Assembly: GCA_004208945.1 (NCBI GenBank)
Contig: SGPE01000030.1
Coordinates: 843,291 to 907,290, forward strand
DNA length: 64,000 bases
DNA from: Pseudoalteromonas sp. CO133X
Lineage (GTDB): Bacteria > Pseudomonadota > Gammaproteobacteria > Enterobacterales > Alteromonadaceae
Direction: 5' to 3'
The notes under the pieces are model-generated. The model had not been told where the DNA came from. It searched no databases and worked only from the letters and a program-made list of their open reading frames with translations. Both the position numbers and the translations under genes were made by a program. Shown piece by piece: positions 32,553 to 42,033 of this stretch; the first letter of the stretch is position 1, and the number at the start of each line of letters is the position of its first letter.

Positions 32553-33458
32553 ATGAACTCAAAACTAGTTAAAACATTACGAGTATTTTCTCGAACAGTT
32601 GAAACAGGCAATATGAGCAGTGCCGCAACAGAGCTGGCAATGACCACATCTGCGGTAAGCCAACACATCAAACATTTAGAACAAGAGGTTGGGTTAAGTT
32701 TATTTAATCGAAGCCCAAGAGAATTGACCCTAACAGAAGCTGGGCATGTGTATTATCAAAGCTGTTTGAAAATGCTCACACTGGCAGAACATGCCAGTAG
32801 TCAATTGCAAAATTTGCAAAGAAATCCAAGTGGGGAGCTAAAACTGGTTGCGCCGGTAGGTTTTGGTAGTGGTTTATTGAGTGAGCCGTTAAAACAGCTG
32901 ATCCATCAATTTGATGATTTAAGCATTCAGCTTGTTTTAACAGATGAACCCGTCGATATGATCAAATCTGGTGCTGATTTGGCCATTGCAATCGGCCCTT
33001 TAACAGACTCTAATTTAGTGGCTCGTAAACTCGCAACATGGCCACTTAAATTATGCGCCCATAAAGATCACCCGCTCAGCAAAATTCAGCACGCAACATG
33101 GAATGATCTTGAATGTCATGCCAGAGTTTCCCATATCAGCGCCGACAGTAATGCATTCAATGCACTTACCCTTGACAGTAAACCATTACCTAAGGCAAAA
33201 ATTATCGTCAATAATATGCAAGGTCTTACCAAGCTAGTGTGTGATGGCGTAGGTTATGGTGTACTGCCTGAGCCTGAAGTGAGAAGTTTATTAAAACGCA
33301 AAGAGCTTATAGAAATTGCTCCTGAGTGGTCTTTACCTGACTACACGGTGTACGCCGTTACACCCGCTAGAGATAGCCTTGCAGCGAAAACAAAAACAGC
33401 AATCGAGACACTAAAGCAATGCTTTAATCTCGTAACCAACGATAAAGAGCTCATTTAA
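32553..33458 (+). CDS. LysR family regulator, IrgB-like position
   Basis: A 301-residue LysR-type regulator. The N-terminal winged helix (about 5-64) includes GNMSSAATELAMTTSAVSQHIKHLE, and the remainder is the effector-binding domain (about 90-295) with GDGVGYGVLP-like CDGVGYGVLPEPEV near residue 230. It is divergent from the IrgA-like receptor, 101 bases apart, with a Fur box between. In Vibrio the corresponding IrgB activates irgA. The position supports the same role, but regulation itself is inferred. Confidence 0.92.
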   Translation: MNSKLVKTLRVFSRTVETGNMSSAATELAMTTSAVSQHIKHLEQEVGLSLFNRSPRELTLTEAGHVYYQSCLKMLTLAEHASSQLQNLQRNPSGELKLVAPVGFGSGLLSEPLKQLIHQFDDLSIQLVLTDEPVDMIKSGADLAIAIGPLTDSNLVARKLATWPLKLCAHKDHPLSKIQHATWNDLECHARVSHISADSNAFNALTLDSKPLPKAKIIVNNMQGLTKLVCDGVGYGVLPEPEVRSLLKRKELIEIAPEWSLPDYTVYAVTPARDSLAAKTKTAIETLKQCFNLVTNDKELI

Positions 33459-33466
33459 TTAGAAAA

Positions 33467-33497
33467 GTGTATGGTTAGCCCAAAGCTAACCATACAC
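33467..33497. terminator. 13-bp hairpin between the LysR gene and lysE-like gene
   Basis: GTGTATGGTTAGC pairs with GCTAACCATACAC around a 5-base loop. It overlaps the last codons of the convergent LysE-like gene. On the minus strand it is followed by TTTTCTAATT, so it can terminate that transcript. Confidence 0.7.
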
Positions 33498-34092
33498 CAA
33501 CAGCCATCATCAAAGCACCGGCAATACGGTTCAACCACTTAACGTTATCGCCTTTATCTAAAAACACCCGCAAGCTCTTACCACCTGTGGCATAAATAAG
33601 CATACAAATAAACTCACTAAGCATAATAATACTCAGCAATATAGCTAACTGAGGTGCAACGGCGGCATCAACATTAATGAAAGGGGGCAAGAGTGATATC
33701 ATAAATGCCCACCCCTTAGGATTCGCTATCGCAGTAATAAACCCTTGCGAGAATAATTGGCTACGCGCTATTTTCTGCTCAGCCTCGTTGCCAAGTTTAA
33801 AGCTTGTTTTTGCGCGCCACATATTGATGCCAAGGTAAATAAGATAGGCCCCTCCTAAGTATTTTAAAACAGCAAATAACTCAGGGTAGTTAAGCATTAT
33901 ACTGGCAACTCCAATCACTGCAGCAATAGCAACCACTGCAACACCGAGCACTTCACCTACCATCATCCAAAGAGTACGTCTAACGCCTACACTCATACCG
34001 AGTGTCATGGCAAGTGTCATACACATTCCTGGCGTAATAGAAACAAAGAAAAAGGTCGGAATAAAAACCGCGAGTACTGCCAAATCGAGCAT
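33475..34092 (-). CDS. LysE family translocator
   Basis: A 205-residue inner membrane protein with about six helices. The opening MLDLAVLAVFIPTFFF and the signature SITPGMCMTLAMTLGMSVG are those of the LysE/RhtB family, which exports amino acids or related small compounds. The substrate is not evident. ATG 34092 is chosen because the family starts here; a GTG at 34104 is also possible, and neither has a strong ribosome site. It is convergent with the LysR gene and followed upstream by the SDR gene, from which it is about 105 bases away. Confidence 0.88.
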   Translation of the reverse strand: MLDLAVLAVFIPTFFFVSITPGMCMTLAMTLGMSVGVRRTLWMMVGEVLGVAVVAIAAVIGVASIMLNYPELFAVLKYLGGAYLIYLGINMWRAKTSFKLGNEAEQKIARSQLFSQGFITAIANPKGWAFMISLLPPFINVDAAVAPQLAILLSIIMLSEFICMLIYATGGKSLRVFLDKGDNVKWLNRIAGALMMAVGVWLALG

Positions 34093-34197
34093 AAATGCAA
34101 TCACATGTTCGTTGCTTAAAAAGAGAAGGCGATTAAATCACATTCATTTCAATAAGCAAACAAACACGCGATCACTGACATCACACTAGTTTGAGGA

Positions 34198-34956
34198 TTA
34201 TAAAAACATGCCACCCGATGCTTCAATACGCTGTCCGGTGACCCAACGATTTTCATCGCCGAGTAACTGCGCAATCATAGGACCGATATCATCCGCTTGA
34301 CCAACTCGCCCCATAGCGGTAAATGAACTTACTAATTGCGCAACATCTTCATTATCACGCACAACACCACCCCCAAAATCAGTGGCAATTGCGCCAGGTG
34401 CAACGACATTCACCGCAATATTACGCCCTGCAAGTTCTTTTGCCATGTATTTGGTCATGACCTCAACAGCCCCTTTCATGGTGGCGTAAGCTGCCTTACC
34501 TGGTAAAGCAAACCGTGTCAACCCTGAAGATAAGTTAATAATGCGCCCGCCACCGCTTATCATCTCATGCAGTGTTTGCGTTAAGAAAAACACTCCTTTT
34601 ACATGTACATTCATCAAATTATCAAACATGGCTTCACTGGTATCAGCAAATGCACTGTCACTACCATGACCTGCATTATTGATTAAATAATCAAACCGAG
34701 ATGTTTGCCATTGTGTTTTTAAAATGCTTTCAAGTGATTGTTTAAATTCAGCAAAACCTAAAATATCGCTAACATCAAGTTGCATAGCGACTGCTTTTGC
34801 CCCCAGCGCTGCGACTTCCTCTACGACTTGTTGCGCTTCATCTTTATGGCTTCGATAAGTAAACACACAATCAATATTCTTACGTGCCAAACTTAATACC
34901 GTATTTTTACCTAAACCGCGATTACCACCTGTGATCACTGCAATTTTGTTGCTCAT
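34198..34956 (-). CDS. Short-chain dehydrogenase/reductase
   Basis: A 252-residue classical SDR. Cofactor motif TGGNRGLG (about 8-15), NNAG near residue 90, the catalytic Ser in INLSSGL and Tyr-x-x-x-Lys in AAYATMKG, followed by NVVAPGAIATDF. Residues after the first beta strand (TYRSHKDE) suggest NADP preference. The frame is open far upstream, but ATG 34956 has AAGG eight bases before it and starts the family fold. It is divergent from a LysR regulator with 110 bases between, the classic arrangement for LysR control of an adjacent target. The substrate is unknown. Confidence 0.92.
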   Translation of the reverse strand: MSNKIAVITGGNRGLGKNTVLSLARKNIDCVFTYRSHKDEAQQVVEEVAALGAKAVAMQLDVSDILGFAEFKQSLESILKTQWQTSRFDYLINNAGHGSDSAFADTSEAMFDNLMNVHVKGVFFLTQTLHEMISGGGRIINLSSGLTRFALPGKAAYATMKGAVEVMTKYMAKELAGRNIAVNVVAPGAIATDFGGGVVRDNEDVAQLVSSFTAMGRVGQADDIGPMIAQLLGDENRWVTGQRIEASGGMFL

Positions 34957-35066
34957 CGTTGTTACCTTTTTGCTTTGAAGTAATTTTGAGCAACCAGTAT
35001 ATTTACACTGCAAAACTAGATAAACCATGTAAAATTGAATTAACTGTTCGTAAAAAACAAACAATC

Positions 35067-35975
35067 ATGAATGAACTTAATGCCATGAAAACCTTTGTTC
35101 AGGTAGCTGAGCTAAAAAACTTTTCAGCTGCAGCACTTGCACTGAGCATGCCTAAGTCGTCTGTCTCGCAGTTAGTTAAACAACTCGAAGATACCCTAGG
35201 TGCTCGGCTCCTAAACCGCACAACAAGGCGGGTTACACTCACCAACGAAGGCACTGTTTTTTATCAGCGATGTAAAGATATGCTTGCTGATATAGACGAA
35301 CTACAAACTCTATTTAATAAAAATGACGAAGCGTTATCAGGGCGTCTTAGAGTAGATATGCCACAACCAATTAGTCGGCGTTTAGTACTGCCGAATCTAG
35401 AGCATTTTTTATCTGCACACCCACAATTAGAGATTGAACTAAGTAGTTCAGACAGGCGTGTGAACTTAATTGAAGAAGGGTTTGATTGTGTAGTGCGAGT
35501 CGGTAATTTAGAAGACTCATCGCTGATCGCTAAAAGAATTGGCCACTGCCCGATGATCAACTGTGTAAGCCCAAGTTATATTAAACAGCATGGCAACATC
35601 ACTAAACTGGCTGATTTAGCCGAGCACTACATTGTTCGCTATAGCCAAACACTCGGTCAACTTGACCCAGGCTTTGAATACCAAGATACACAAGGCGATT
35701 GGCAAATTCTAGCCATGAAATCGCAGCTCACAGTTAACAATACGGATGCCTATAGAGCAGCGTGTTTAGCAGGGCTTGGCCTTATTCAAGTGCCACGCCA
35801 TGGAGTTATCGATGAGCTTAACCGAGGTGAGCTCGTACAAGTTTTACCTGACTATAACTTGCCGCCCATGCCAATTAATATCGTCTATCCGAATCGACGT
35901 CATTTACCAAGGCGTACTCGGGTGTTTATTGATTGGTTAAGCGAGCAATTACAACCTGTTATCAAGCAAAAATGA
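35067..35975 (+). CDS. LysR family regulator divergent from the SDR gene
   Basis: About 302 residues. The winged helix-turn-helix includes LKNFSAAALALSMPKSSVSQLVKQLE, then RLLNRTTRRVTLTNEG. The effector domain follows (about 90-295) with GFDCVVRVGNLEDSSLIAKRIG. This belongs to the large CrgA/DmlR-like group. ATG 35067 fits the family length; MKTF at 35085 is a possible alternative. Its last 27 bases overlap the end of the convergent YciI-like gene. It probably controls the divergent SDR gene. Confidence 0.92.
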   Translation: MNELNAMKTFVQVAELKNFSAAALALSMPKSSVSQLVKQLEDTLGARLLNRTTRRVTLTNEGTVFYQRCKDMLADIDELQTLFNKNDEALSGRLRVDMPQPISRRLVLPNLEHFLSAHPQLEIELSSSDRRVNLIEEGFDCVVRVGNLEDSSLIAKRIGHCPMINCVSPSYIKQHGNITKLADLAEHYIVRYSQTLGQLDPGFEYQDTQGDWQILAMKSQLTVNNTDAYRAACLAGLGLIQVPRHGVIDELNRGELVQVLPDYNLPPMPINIVYPNRRHLPRRTRVFIDWLSEQLQPVIKQK

Positions 35976-36245
35976 TAAGCGTTCATCAGCTTTAGACGGC
36001 GTTAACTCAATGATTTTAGGTTTAACTATATTTTCGATTACAAAAGGATCTTCAGCGACAATTTCTTCGATCTCCTGCTTGGAAACATCGACTGCAATAA
36101 GGCCGCCGCCTGCGTTAGGCTGTAAGCTTCCAGATAACACAAAGATACCTTTATCGAACCCCGACTGGAGCCATTTTTTATGGCCTTCCATGAAATCTTT
36201 AGCTTGAGATTTATTATCTGAGAACATTAGTTGAATTATAAACAT
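35949..36245 (-). CDS. YciI-like protein
   Basis: A 98-residue small protein of the YCII-related family (dimeric alpha-beta barrel). The conserved His lies in the segment FMEGHKKWLQSGFDKG near residue 22, with LSGSLQPNAGGG following and an acidic DPFVIENIV stretch. Family members are thought to be small enzymes or binding proteins; no precise function is established. It overlaps tail to tail with the LysR gene. Nothing else nearby suggests a pathway. Confidence 0.8.
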   Translation of the reverse strand: MFIIQLMFSDNKSQAKDFMEGHKKWLQSGFDKGIFVLSGSLQPNAGGGLIAVDVSKQEIEEIVAEDPFVIENIVKPKIIELTPSKADERLSFLLDNRL

Positions 36246-36371
36246 TTTTTATTCCTTTTTACGTATTACTTGAATTCACTTTCAAAGTACCAGAACTATT
36301 TAAAGCACATAAAAATACTAACTTCATATGATGCTAGTTTAGAAGAACATAATATATTTTGTATATAAACA

Positions 36372-36833
36372 TTACTCATGATACTTACGAATTACCGCAA
36401 CTTTATCATCTTCTAGTTCAAGCACTTCCATCATTGTTTGAGAATATTCAATCGGCTGTTTACTTTGTGGGTGTACACCTTTTGCATAATTTTTATATCG
36501 AATCGCAATGGCTGATTTGTTAAAAACAAATACGTCTAATAACGTCGCTTCATATTCAGTATGTGCTCCCAAATAAAAAGTCATCCCCTTTCTCATCGAC
36601 TCTTTGCCATCAGGTAATCTAGAATCATCAACAACATAAGGTAAATGGGAATGCCCAATATCGTCTGTAAGTAAAGACAGGTATTTTTCTAACTCAACAC
36701 TAGATGCATTAGGAGACTGAGTAGCTGTCATAAGCTTGAAATATGTTTGTGCGAATTTTTCCAAATCTAACTCTTTAGAAGCTAAAGAAAAAGAAGAGGT
36801 TAATAATAAGGTAAGCAATAAAATATTTTTCAT
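36372..36833 (-). CDS. Secreted SnoaL/NTF2-like protein
   Basis: A 153-residue exported protein. The signal peptide (MKNILLLTLLLTSSFSLAS) is cleaved near residue 19. The mature part has the alternating helix and strand pattern of a SnoaL/NTF2-like cone fold, with YLSLLTDDIGHSHLPYV and a final strand VAVIRKYHE. Function unknown. It stands alone: 126 bases separate it from the YciI gene, and 274 bases upstream (36834-37107) contain only the terminator of the S9 peptidase and A/T-rich sequence. Confidence 0.7.
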   Translation of the reverse strand: MKNILLLTLLLTSSFSLASKELDLEKFAQTYFKLMTATQSPNASSVELEKYLSLLTDDIGHSHLPYVVDDSRLPDGKESMRKGMTFYLGAHTEYEATLLDVFVFNKSAIAIRYKNYAKGVHPQSKQPIEYSQTMMEVLELEDDKVAVIRKYHE

Positions 36834-37059
36834 TAAAACTCCATTTTCTAAATAAACTTAATATCAAGCCAATGGGCTTTTTCCATATTTAGCTCAATTT
36901 AATCTTAATACCTTTAACAACTAATTATTAATAACAGAAAATCTTACCTCTATCTACAGCAAATAAATGGCAAATTGATATTTGGCTAATGTAGTAACAA
37001 AAACAACTCATTAAATCGATTTCTTTACTTTGAAAGAAACTTTACAACCATAAATACAA

Positions 37060-37086
37060 AAATCCCCGCTTCGAGGGCGGGGATTT
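37060..37086 (-). terminator. Strong terminator after the S9 peptidase
   Basis: A 10-bp stem AAATCCCCGC/GCGGGGATTT, followed on the minus strand by TTTTTG. It ends 22 bases after the peptidase stop. Confidence 0.88.
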
Positions 37087-37107
37087 TTAATATAAACATT
37101 TAACTAA

Positions 37108-39561
37108 TTACTGAGTGACACTTTCAGCGGCAGCTGGCTCTACAGGCTCTTCTTCACTTAGTAAGTATTTATCAAGCCATTGCTCTTGCTCCCAAAGCAC
37201 ATGCAATAGGCTCTTACGAGCGCGATAGCCATGAGCCTCATACGGCAGCATCACTAAGCGGGCTTCTTTACCAAGACCTTTTAATGCCGCGTACATACGC
37301 TCGCTTTGCATTGGGAATGTACCTGAATTTGGATCTTCTTGACCGTGGATCATTAGCATTGGCTCATTGATTTTCTCAGCATGGAAAAACGGTGACATAG
37401 CCGCATACACACCTTGGGCTTGCCAAAAATCACGCTCCTCACCTTGGAAACCAAATGGCGTTAAGGTGCGGTTATAAGCGCCACTGCGAGCAATACCTGT
37501 CTTGAATAAATCACTATGAGCTAATAAGTTTGCCACCATAAAGGCACCATATGAGTGACCAGCTATAGCAATGTTATCTTTATCTGCGATGCCCCTTTCA
37601 ACTAACACATCAACCGCAGCTTTAGCACTTGCCACCAGCTGTTTACGAAATAAATCATTTGGCTCTTTGCCATCAACACCCACAATTGGCATTTTCGGAT
37701 CGTCAAATACCGCAATCCCTTTTGCAAGATAAGGCATTGGCCCCCAATAACCAATATAGGTAAATTGATAAGGAGACTCACGTACCTGTGAAGCAACCGC
37801 TTTATCTTTATATTCAAGTGGATAAGCCCACATTAACACAGGTAATGTGCCTTGGGTTTTATCATAGCCTGGTGGCAGGTATAAGGTACCACTTAGCTCA
37901 ACACCATCATCACGCTGATAACGAATAAGCTCTTTTGTGACCCCTTTAAACTCAGGATAAGGATGCTCAAACGTCGTTAGTTGTGTCAGCGTATCGTCGT
38001 CTAAATCACGGATAAAAAAGTTAGGTTGCTCGGTTTTAGATTCTCTAATGGTAATGAGTCGCTCACCTTCATCATCCAGCATCGCACGAATACGTTCATA
38101 ATAAGGTGCAGCCGATTGCCAAATACGCGTTTTTGAGTTTGTTTTTACATCATAACGATCTAAGAATGGGATATTCCCCTGTTCAGATGCCCCATTACCA
38201 CGTAAGAAAACATAACGCCCGCCAACGACTTTTATAACACTTACACCGAGATCGTTTCGCTCATAAATGGGTTTACCTGGATCCTTATAAGCATCGTTAT
38301 AGCTGCGCTCTGAAAATAACACGCGATTTCGATCAGCATTGCGCGGCTGAATAACGTATGTGCGTAACTGCCTATCACTAAAGCGCCATTCAGATAACAG
38401 TGCAACATTATTATTGCCCCACTCTATTGAATCAAAGCGACGTTCGACTTTAGCAAATAATTTTGGGTCACGTTTAAACGGTGCACGCAAGCTATAAAGA
38501 TAGTCATGATGAGGCACGTCTGTTTTCATATCGCCGCCATCTTGCGCCTGTGCCCAAATAACTTCTGCACCTTGATCTGCACGCCATTGAAACTCACGAG
38601 GACCAGTACGAACACTGTCATAACCTTGTGGGATGTTGTCTGCTAGCGGCTGCTTAGCAAGCTCAGCTAACGTATACCCTCGCATACCCCATATTTGCCA
38701 TGTGGCTGTAAACCGGCTGTAAGGAACTTGATATGAGAATGGCTCATCAATCATGCCTACTAAAATATTGGTTGAATCAGGTGAGACTGAAAATGATTTA
38801 ATTAAGCCTGGTTGGCCAATCGGCTGTGCCTGACCACTAAGCGGAATATAGGTAAGTTGGCTTTGTCCATAAAACTTAAATTGCGCCTCATCAAATGGAC
38901 TACTAAGTAAATTTTGATACGTACGCGCAGGGGCTTTTTCACCGCTACTTTGTTGAATAACGGGTACTGCCCCCGTTGTGTCATTCGAAAGGCGTGCTTT
39001 GCCTAAATTAACGGCTGCATTAGCAACCAACGCACTGCTATCTGGTAGCCAACTATAGGGCGAACGAGTAAGCACTGAGTTTAAAGCGGTGTCACTTAAC
39101 TGCCTTGCTTGTTTAGTACTGACATTATAAACCCATACGTTTGCAGCAGACGCTTGTTCTACAACGAACGCTAAATACTGGCTATCGCTAGACCAACTTG
39201 GCGCGCGAATAATGCCTTGAGGTAACCCCGTTACCTCTATTTCGGTGCCTGTTTCAACATGCTTTAGAACGATATTTGTAAATTTTGTTCGCTCTCGAGA
39301 ACGTGAGAAATTAGTAGGGTTAAGCTTTATACCCGCTAACTTAAGCTCTTCTTTTGACAGGTCTTGTAATGTTTCAATGCGTTTTCTATCGAATAACGCC
39401 AACCACTGACCATCATTTGATAGGTAGCTACTGGGCGCTAACTTGGCATCAACAACAGCCGCAAGAGCTGGTGACGGAGTTTGGTATCCTTCGTTGGCAA
39501 AACTGGAGGCACTAACGGATACGCCAATAACTAGCGCAAAAAGCAATTTAAATGCTTTCAT
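37108..39561 (-). CDS. S9 family serine peptidase, exported (prolyl oligopeptidase fold)
   Basis: An 817-residue exported peptidase. The signal peptide ends near SSFANE. A beta-propeller of about 450 residues follows, with repeated SPD/SSDSQYLAF-type strands. The alpha/beta hydrolase domain has the nucleophile Ser670 in GHSYGAF, Asp743 in GQEDPNSG and His777 in YEAHGYRAR. The GHSYGAF elbow and ending resemble the glutamyl/dipeptidyl S9 peptidases of marine bacteria. It probably degrades imported peptides in the periplasm. The divergent neighbour is a LacI regulator (152 bases away), which may control it; that is inferred. Confidence 0.93.
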   Translation of the reverse strand: MKAFKLLFALVIGVSVSASSFANEGYQTPSPALAAVVDAKLAPSSYLSNDGQWLALFDRKRIETLQDLSKEELKLAGIKLNPTNFSRSRERTKFTNIVLKHVETGTEIEVTGLPQGIIRAPSWSSDSQYLAFVVEQASAANVWVYNVSTKQARQLSDTALNSVLTRSPYSWLPDSSALVANAAVNLGKARLSNDTTGAVPVIQQSSGEKAPARTYQNLLSSPFDEAQFKFYGQSQLTYIPLSGQAQPIGQPGLIKSFSVSPDSTNILVGMIDEPFSYQVPYSRFTATWQIWGMRGYTLAELAKQPLADNIPQGYDSVRTGPREFQWRADQGAEVIWAQAQDGGDMKTDVPHHDYLYSLRAPFKRDPKLFAKVERRFDSIEWGNNNVALLSEWRFSDRQLRTYVIQPRNADRNRVLFSERSYNDAYKDPGKPIYERNDLGVSVIKVVGGRYVFLRGNGASEQGNIPFLDRYDVKTNSKTRIWQSAAPYYERIRAMLDDEGERLITIRESKTEQPNFFIRDLDDDTLTQLTTFEHPYPEFKGVTKELIRYQRDDGVELSGTLYLPPGYDKTQGTLPVLMWAYPLEYKDKAVASQVRESPYQFTYIGYWGPMPYLAKGIAVFDDPKMPIVGVDGKEPNDLFRKQLVASAKAAVDVLVERGIADKDNIAIAGHSYGAFMVANLLAHSDLFKTGIARSGAYNRTLTPFGFQGEERDFWQAQGVYAAMSPFFHAEKINEPMLMIHGQEDPNSGTFPMQSERMYAALKGLGKEARLVMLPYEAHGYRARKSLLHVLWEQEQWLDKYLLSEEEPVEPAAAESVTQ

Positions 39562-39667
39562 ATCGGTTCCTTTTTCGTTTTTATTCTCGATAATCTAAAC
39601 AGTTTAGGGCAATTCATAAAGAGTTTCGACTCTTTTAGCTGCCAATCAGTGACTTAAACCTGAAAAT

Positions 39668-39685
39668 TACGCTAAAATAAGCGTA
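39668..39685. promoter_or_regulatory. Palindrome before the LacI-type gene
   Basis: TACGCT-AAAATA-AGCGTA lies 28 bases before the LacI-type start and about 105 bases before the divergent peptidase start. It could be the regulator's own operator, although it lacks the central CG usual for LacI sites. Confidence 0.35.
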
Positions 39686-39713
39686 CTCTTTTCACTACTT
39701 ATCGCTAAATATA

Positions 39714-40721
39714 ATGATTAAAAAAACAGGCAAAGTCACAATTTGGGATGTTGCTGAAGAAGCTCAAGTATCCAAATCTACCGTGTCTTTAGTCCTAACA
39801 AACAGTGATAAGGTCAGTAAAAAAAGTAAGGATAAAGTACTTAGCGCAATTGAAAAGCTGGGGTATGTATACAATCGTGATGCAGCGGCACTGAGAAGTA
39901 AACGCTCAAACTTGGTTGCCCTTGTCATTAATGACTTAACTAACCCCTATTCTGCGCAACTGGCAGTGGGCCTTGAAAAGCATATTTTAGCTTTAGGTAT
40001 GTTGCCTATGTTGGTAAACATTGCTGAGGATGTTGAAAGGCAAAAACAAGTTGTAAAAACATTAAAAGAATATAATGTCGCTGCTTTTATCATGTGTCCG
40101 GCTCCTGGCACTGAGCAAAGCTGGCAAGATGATCTAATAGAAAGCGGGTTTCCTGTTATTAATATTATGCGTGAGATCCCATTTTCTGCGGCCCCTTGTA
40201 TTCTGCCGGATAATAAAAAAGGCACGCATGTAGCCACCTCCCATATTCTGTCACAGGGTATTGAAGACATTGCTTTTTTAGGTGGCACTAGTGAAATATC
40301 TGATTACCATGAACGATTAAGCGGCTTTTTATCGGCTTTAAAACAATTTAATATTCATGATGAAAAATGCGTCATTGAAGCCCCCACCAATCGTCAAGGT
40401 GGACGCGAAGCGTTCGATAAATTGATTACGCAAGCACCCAGTACGCAAGCAATTATTTGTTTTAATGACGTGATCGCATACGGCGTTATTGAAGCTATGC
40501 GCCAACATGGCCTTGAGCCTGGAAAAGACATCAAGGTCGTTGGCTTTGACGATCTTGAAGATTCACGCTTGATGCTGCCTTCTTTATCAACCATTGCTAT
40601 CAATGCCGATGAAATAGGCAAAAGAACCTGCCAAGTACTCAACGAATTGCTCAATCAGTCGACTCCCCCTGTTCGAACCTTGGTGGACGTCAACCTACAA
40701 ATAAGAGACTCAAGTAAATGA
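39714..40721 (+). CDS. LacI family transcriptional regulator
   Basis: A 335-residue regulator. The N-terminal helix-turn-helix begins VTIWDVAEEAQVSKSTVSLVLTNSD with the hinge LGYVYNRDAAALRSKRS. The periplasmic-binding-type domain follows (about 63-335), with NLVALVINDLTNPYSAQL and a DNA-binding-linked IKVVGFDDLEDSRLMLPSL segment. The family usually senses sugars. Its stop overlaps the start of the glycosyltransferase by four bases, so the two are translated together, which is an unusual partner. The divergent gene encodes the S9 peptidase. Confidence 0.93.
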   Translation: MIKKTGKVTIWDVAEEAQVSKSTVSLVLTNSDKVSKKSKDKVLSAIEKLGYVYNRDAAALRSKRSNLVALVINDLTNPYSAQLAVGLEKHILALGMLPMLVNIAEDVERQKQVVKTLKEYNVAAFIMCPAPGTEQSWQDDLIESGFPVINIMREIPFSAAPCILPDNKKGTHVATSHILSQGIEDIAFLGGTSEISDYHERLSGFLSALKQFNIHDEKCVIEAPTNRQGGREAFDKLITQAPSTQAIICFNDVIAYGVIEAMRQHGLEPGKDIKVVGFDDLEDSRLMLPSLSTIAINADEIGKRTCQVLNELLNQSTPPVRTLVDVNLQIRDSSK

Positions 40722-41938
40722 AAAAAGTGTTAGTGATCGGCTATGTGTGGCCTGAGCCAAATTCCTCAGCAGCCGGCACACATATGATGTCATTATTGCG
40801 GGCTTTTCGCAGCGAAGGTTGGCAGGTTGAATTTGCAAGCCCTGCACAAAAAACAGAACACATGGTCGACCTCAGTGATGATGGCATTAGTACACAGGTT
40901 ATTGCACTAAATTGCTCAAGTTTTGATGACTATGTGCAATCTTATAATCCCGATATTGTTATGTTTGACCGTTTTATGATGGAAGAACAATTTGGCTGGC
41001 GTATTGATAAATACTGCCCTAACGCTCTGAAAATTCTCGACACTGAAGACCTTCAATGTTTAAGAAACGCCCGCCACGAAGCACATAAAGCAGGGCGCGA
41101 ATTTACCACAGCAGATTTACACAGCGATATTGCAAAACGTGAGATTGCCGCCATCTTGCGCTCTGACATTAGTTTGATCATTTCACACTTTGAAATCCAG
41201 TTACTGAATGACGTATTCAACGTCGATGCAGCCTTGCTTCACCATCTCCCCTTTTTAGTTGACTTAACAACACTGCCCCAAGTCACTAAATCATTCAGTG
41301 AGCGCAAACATTTTATGACGATAGGTAATTTTCGTCATGCGCCAAATTGGGATGCTGTTTTGTACTTACAACAGATTTGGCCGCTTATTCGAAAACAATT
41401 GCCTGATGCCGAATTACATATTTACGGCTCTTATCCACCACCCAAAGCAACGGCACTTAATAATCCAAAAACAGGCTTTTTAATTAAAGGCTGGGCTGAA
41501 GATGCCTATAAAGTAATGGAAGAGGCTAAAGTGTGCTTATCGCCACTACGTTTTGGGGCTGGGATCAAAGGTAAATTACTTGAAGCGATGATTATGCAAA
41601 CACCGAGTGTCACCACCCCAATTGGCAGTGAAGGTATGCACAAAGATGAACCTTGGCCGGGTGCCCTATGCGAAAGTACCGAGCAGTTTGCCGACGCAGC
41701 GGTTGCACTTTACAAAAGCGAAGCGCAATTTACTCAAGCCCAACAACATGGGCAACCGTTACTGCAAAAATATTATGATAAATCAAAGCTTCAAACCCAA
41801 CTAATCGCTAAAATAAAGGCCGTGAGTGAATCTCTTATTAGCCATAGGCAAGCAAATTTCACGGGGCAAATGCTGAAACATCACACTATGCGTTCAACAC
41901 AATATATGGCGCAATGGATTGAGGCAAAAAATAAGTAA
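40718..41938 (+). CDS. Glycosyltransferase (GT4-like)
   Basis: A 406-residue cytoplasmic enzyme with the two-domain GT-B fold. The N-terminal domain starts KVLVIGYVWPEPNSSAAGTHM. The C-terminal domain contains TIGNFRHAPNWDAVLYL, ADAELHIYGS-like DAELHIYGSY and the nucleotide-sugar binding segment LRFGAGIKGKLLEAMIMQTPSVTT, as in the GT4 family. It would transfer a sugar to a surface glycan or other acceptor. It is translationally coupled to the LacI-type gene. No other polysaccharide genes lie here, so the acceptor is unknown. Confidence 0.85.
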   Translation: MKKVLVIGYVWPEPNSSAAGTHMMSLLRAFRSEGWQVEFASPAQKTEHMVDLSDDGISTQVIALNCSSFDDYVQSYNPDIVMFDRFMMEEQFGWRIDKYCPNALKILDTEDLQCLRNARHEAHKAGREFTTADLHSDIAKREIAAILRSDISLIISHFEIQLLNDVFNVDAALLHHLPFLVDLTTLPQVTKSFSERKHFMTIGNFRHAPNWDAVLYLQQIWPLIRKQLPDAELHIYGSYPPPKATALNNPKTGFLIKGWAEDAYKVMEEAKVCLSPLRFGAGIKGKLLEAMIMQTPSVTTPIGSEGMHKDEPWPGALCESTEQFADAAVALYKSEAQFTQAQQHGQPLLQKYYDKSKLQTQLIAKIKAVSESLISHRQANFTGQMLKHHTMRSTQYMAQWIEAKNK

Positions 41939-42033
41939 ATTCCTCTTAAATATTACTAGACATAGCGGCGTTTGCCGCTAAAATCGCGCTGGAAAATTTA
42001 ACCGATATTGTCTTTAGCAATGACTATATCTTA

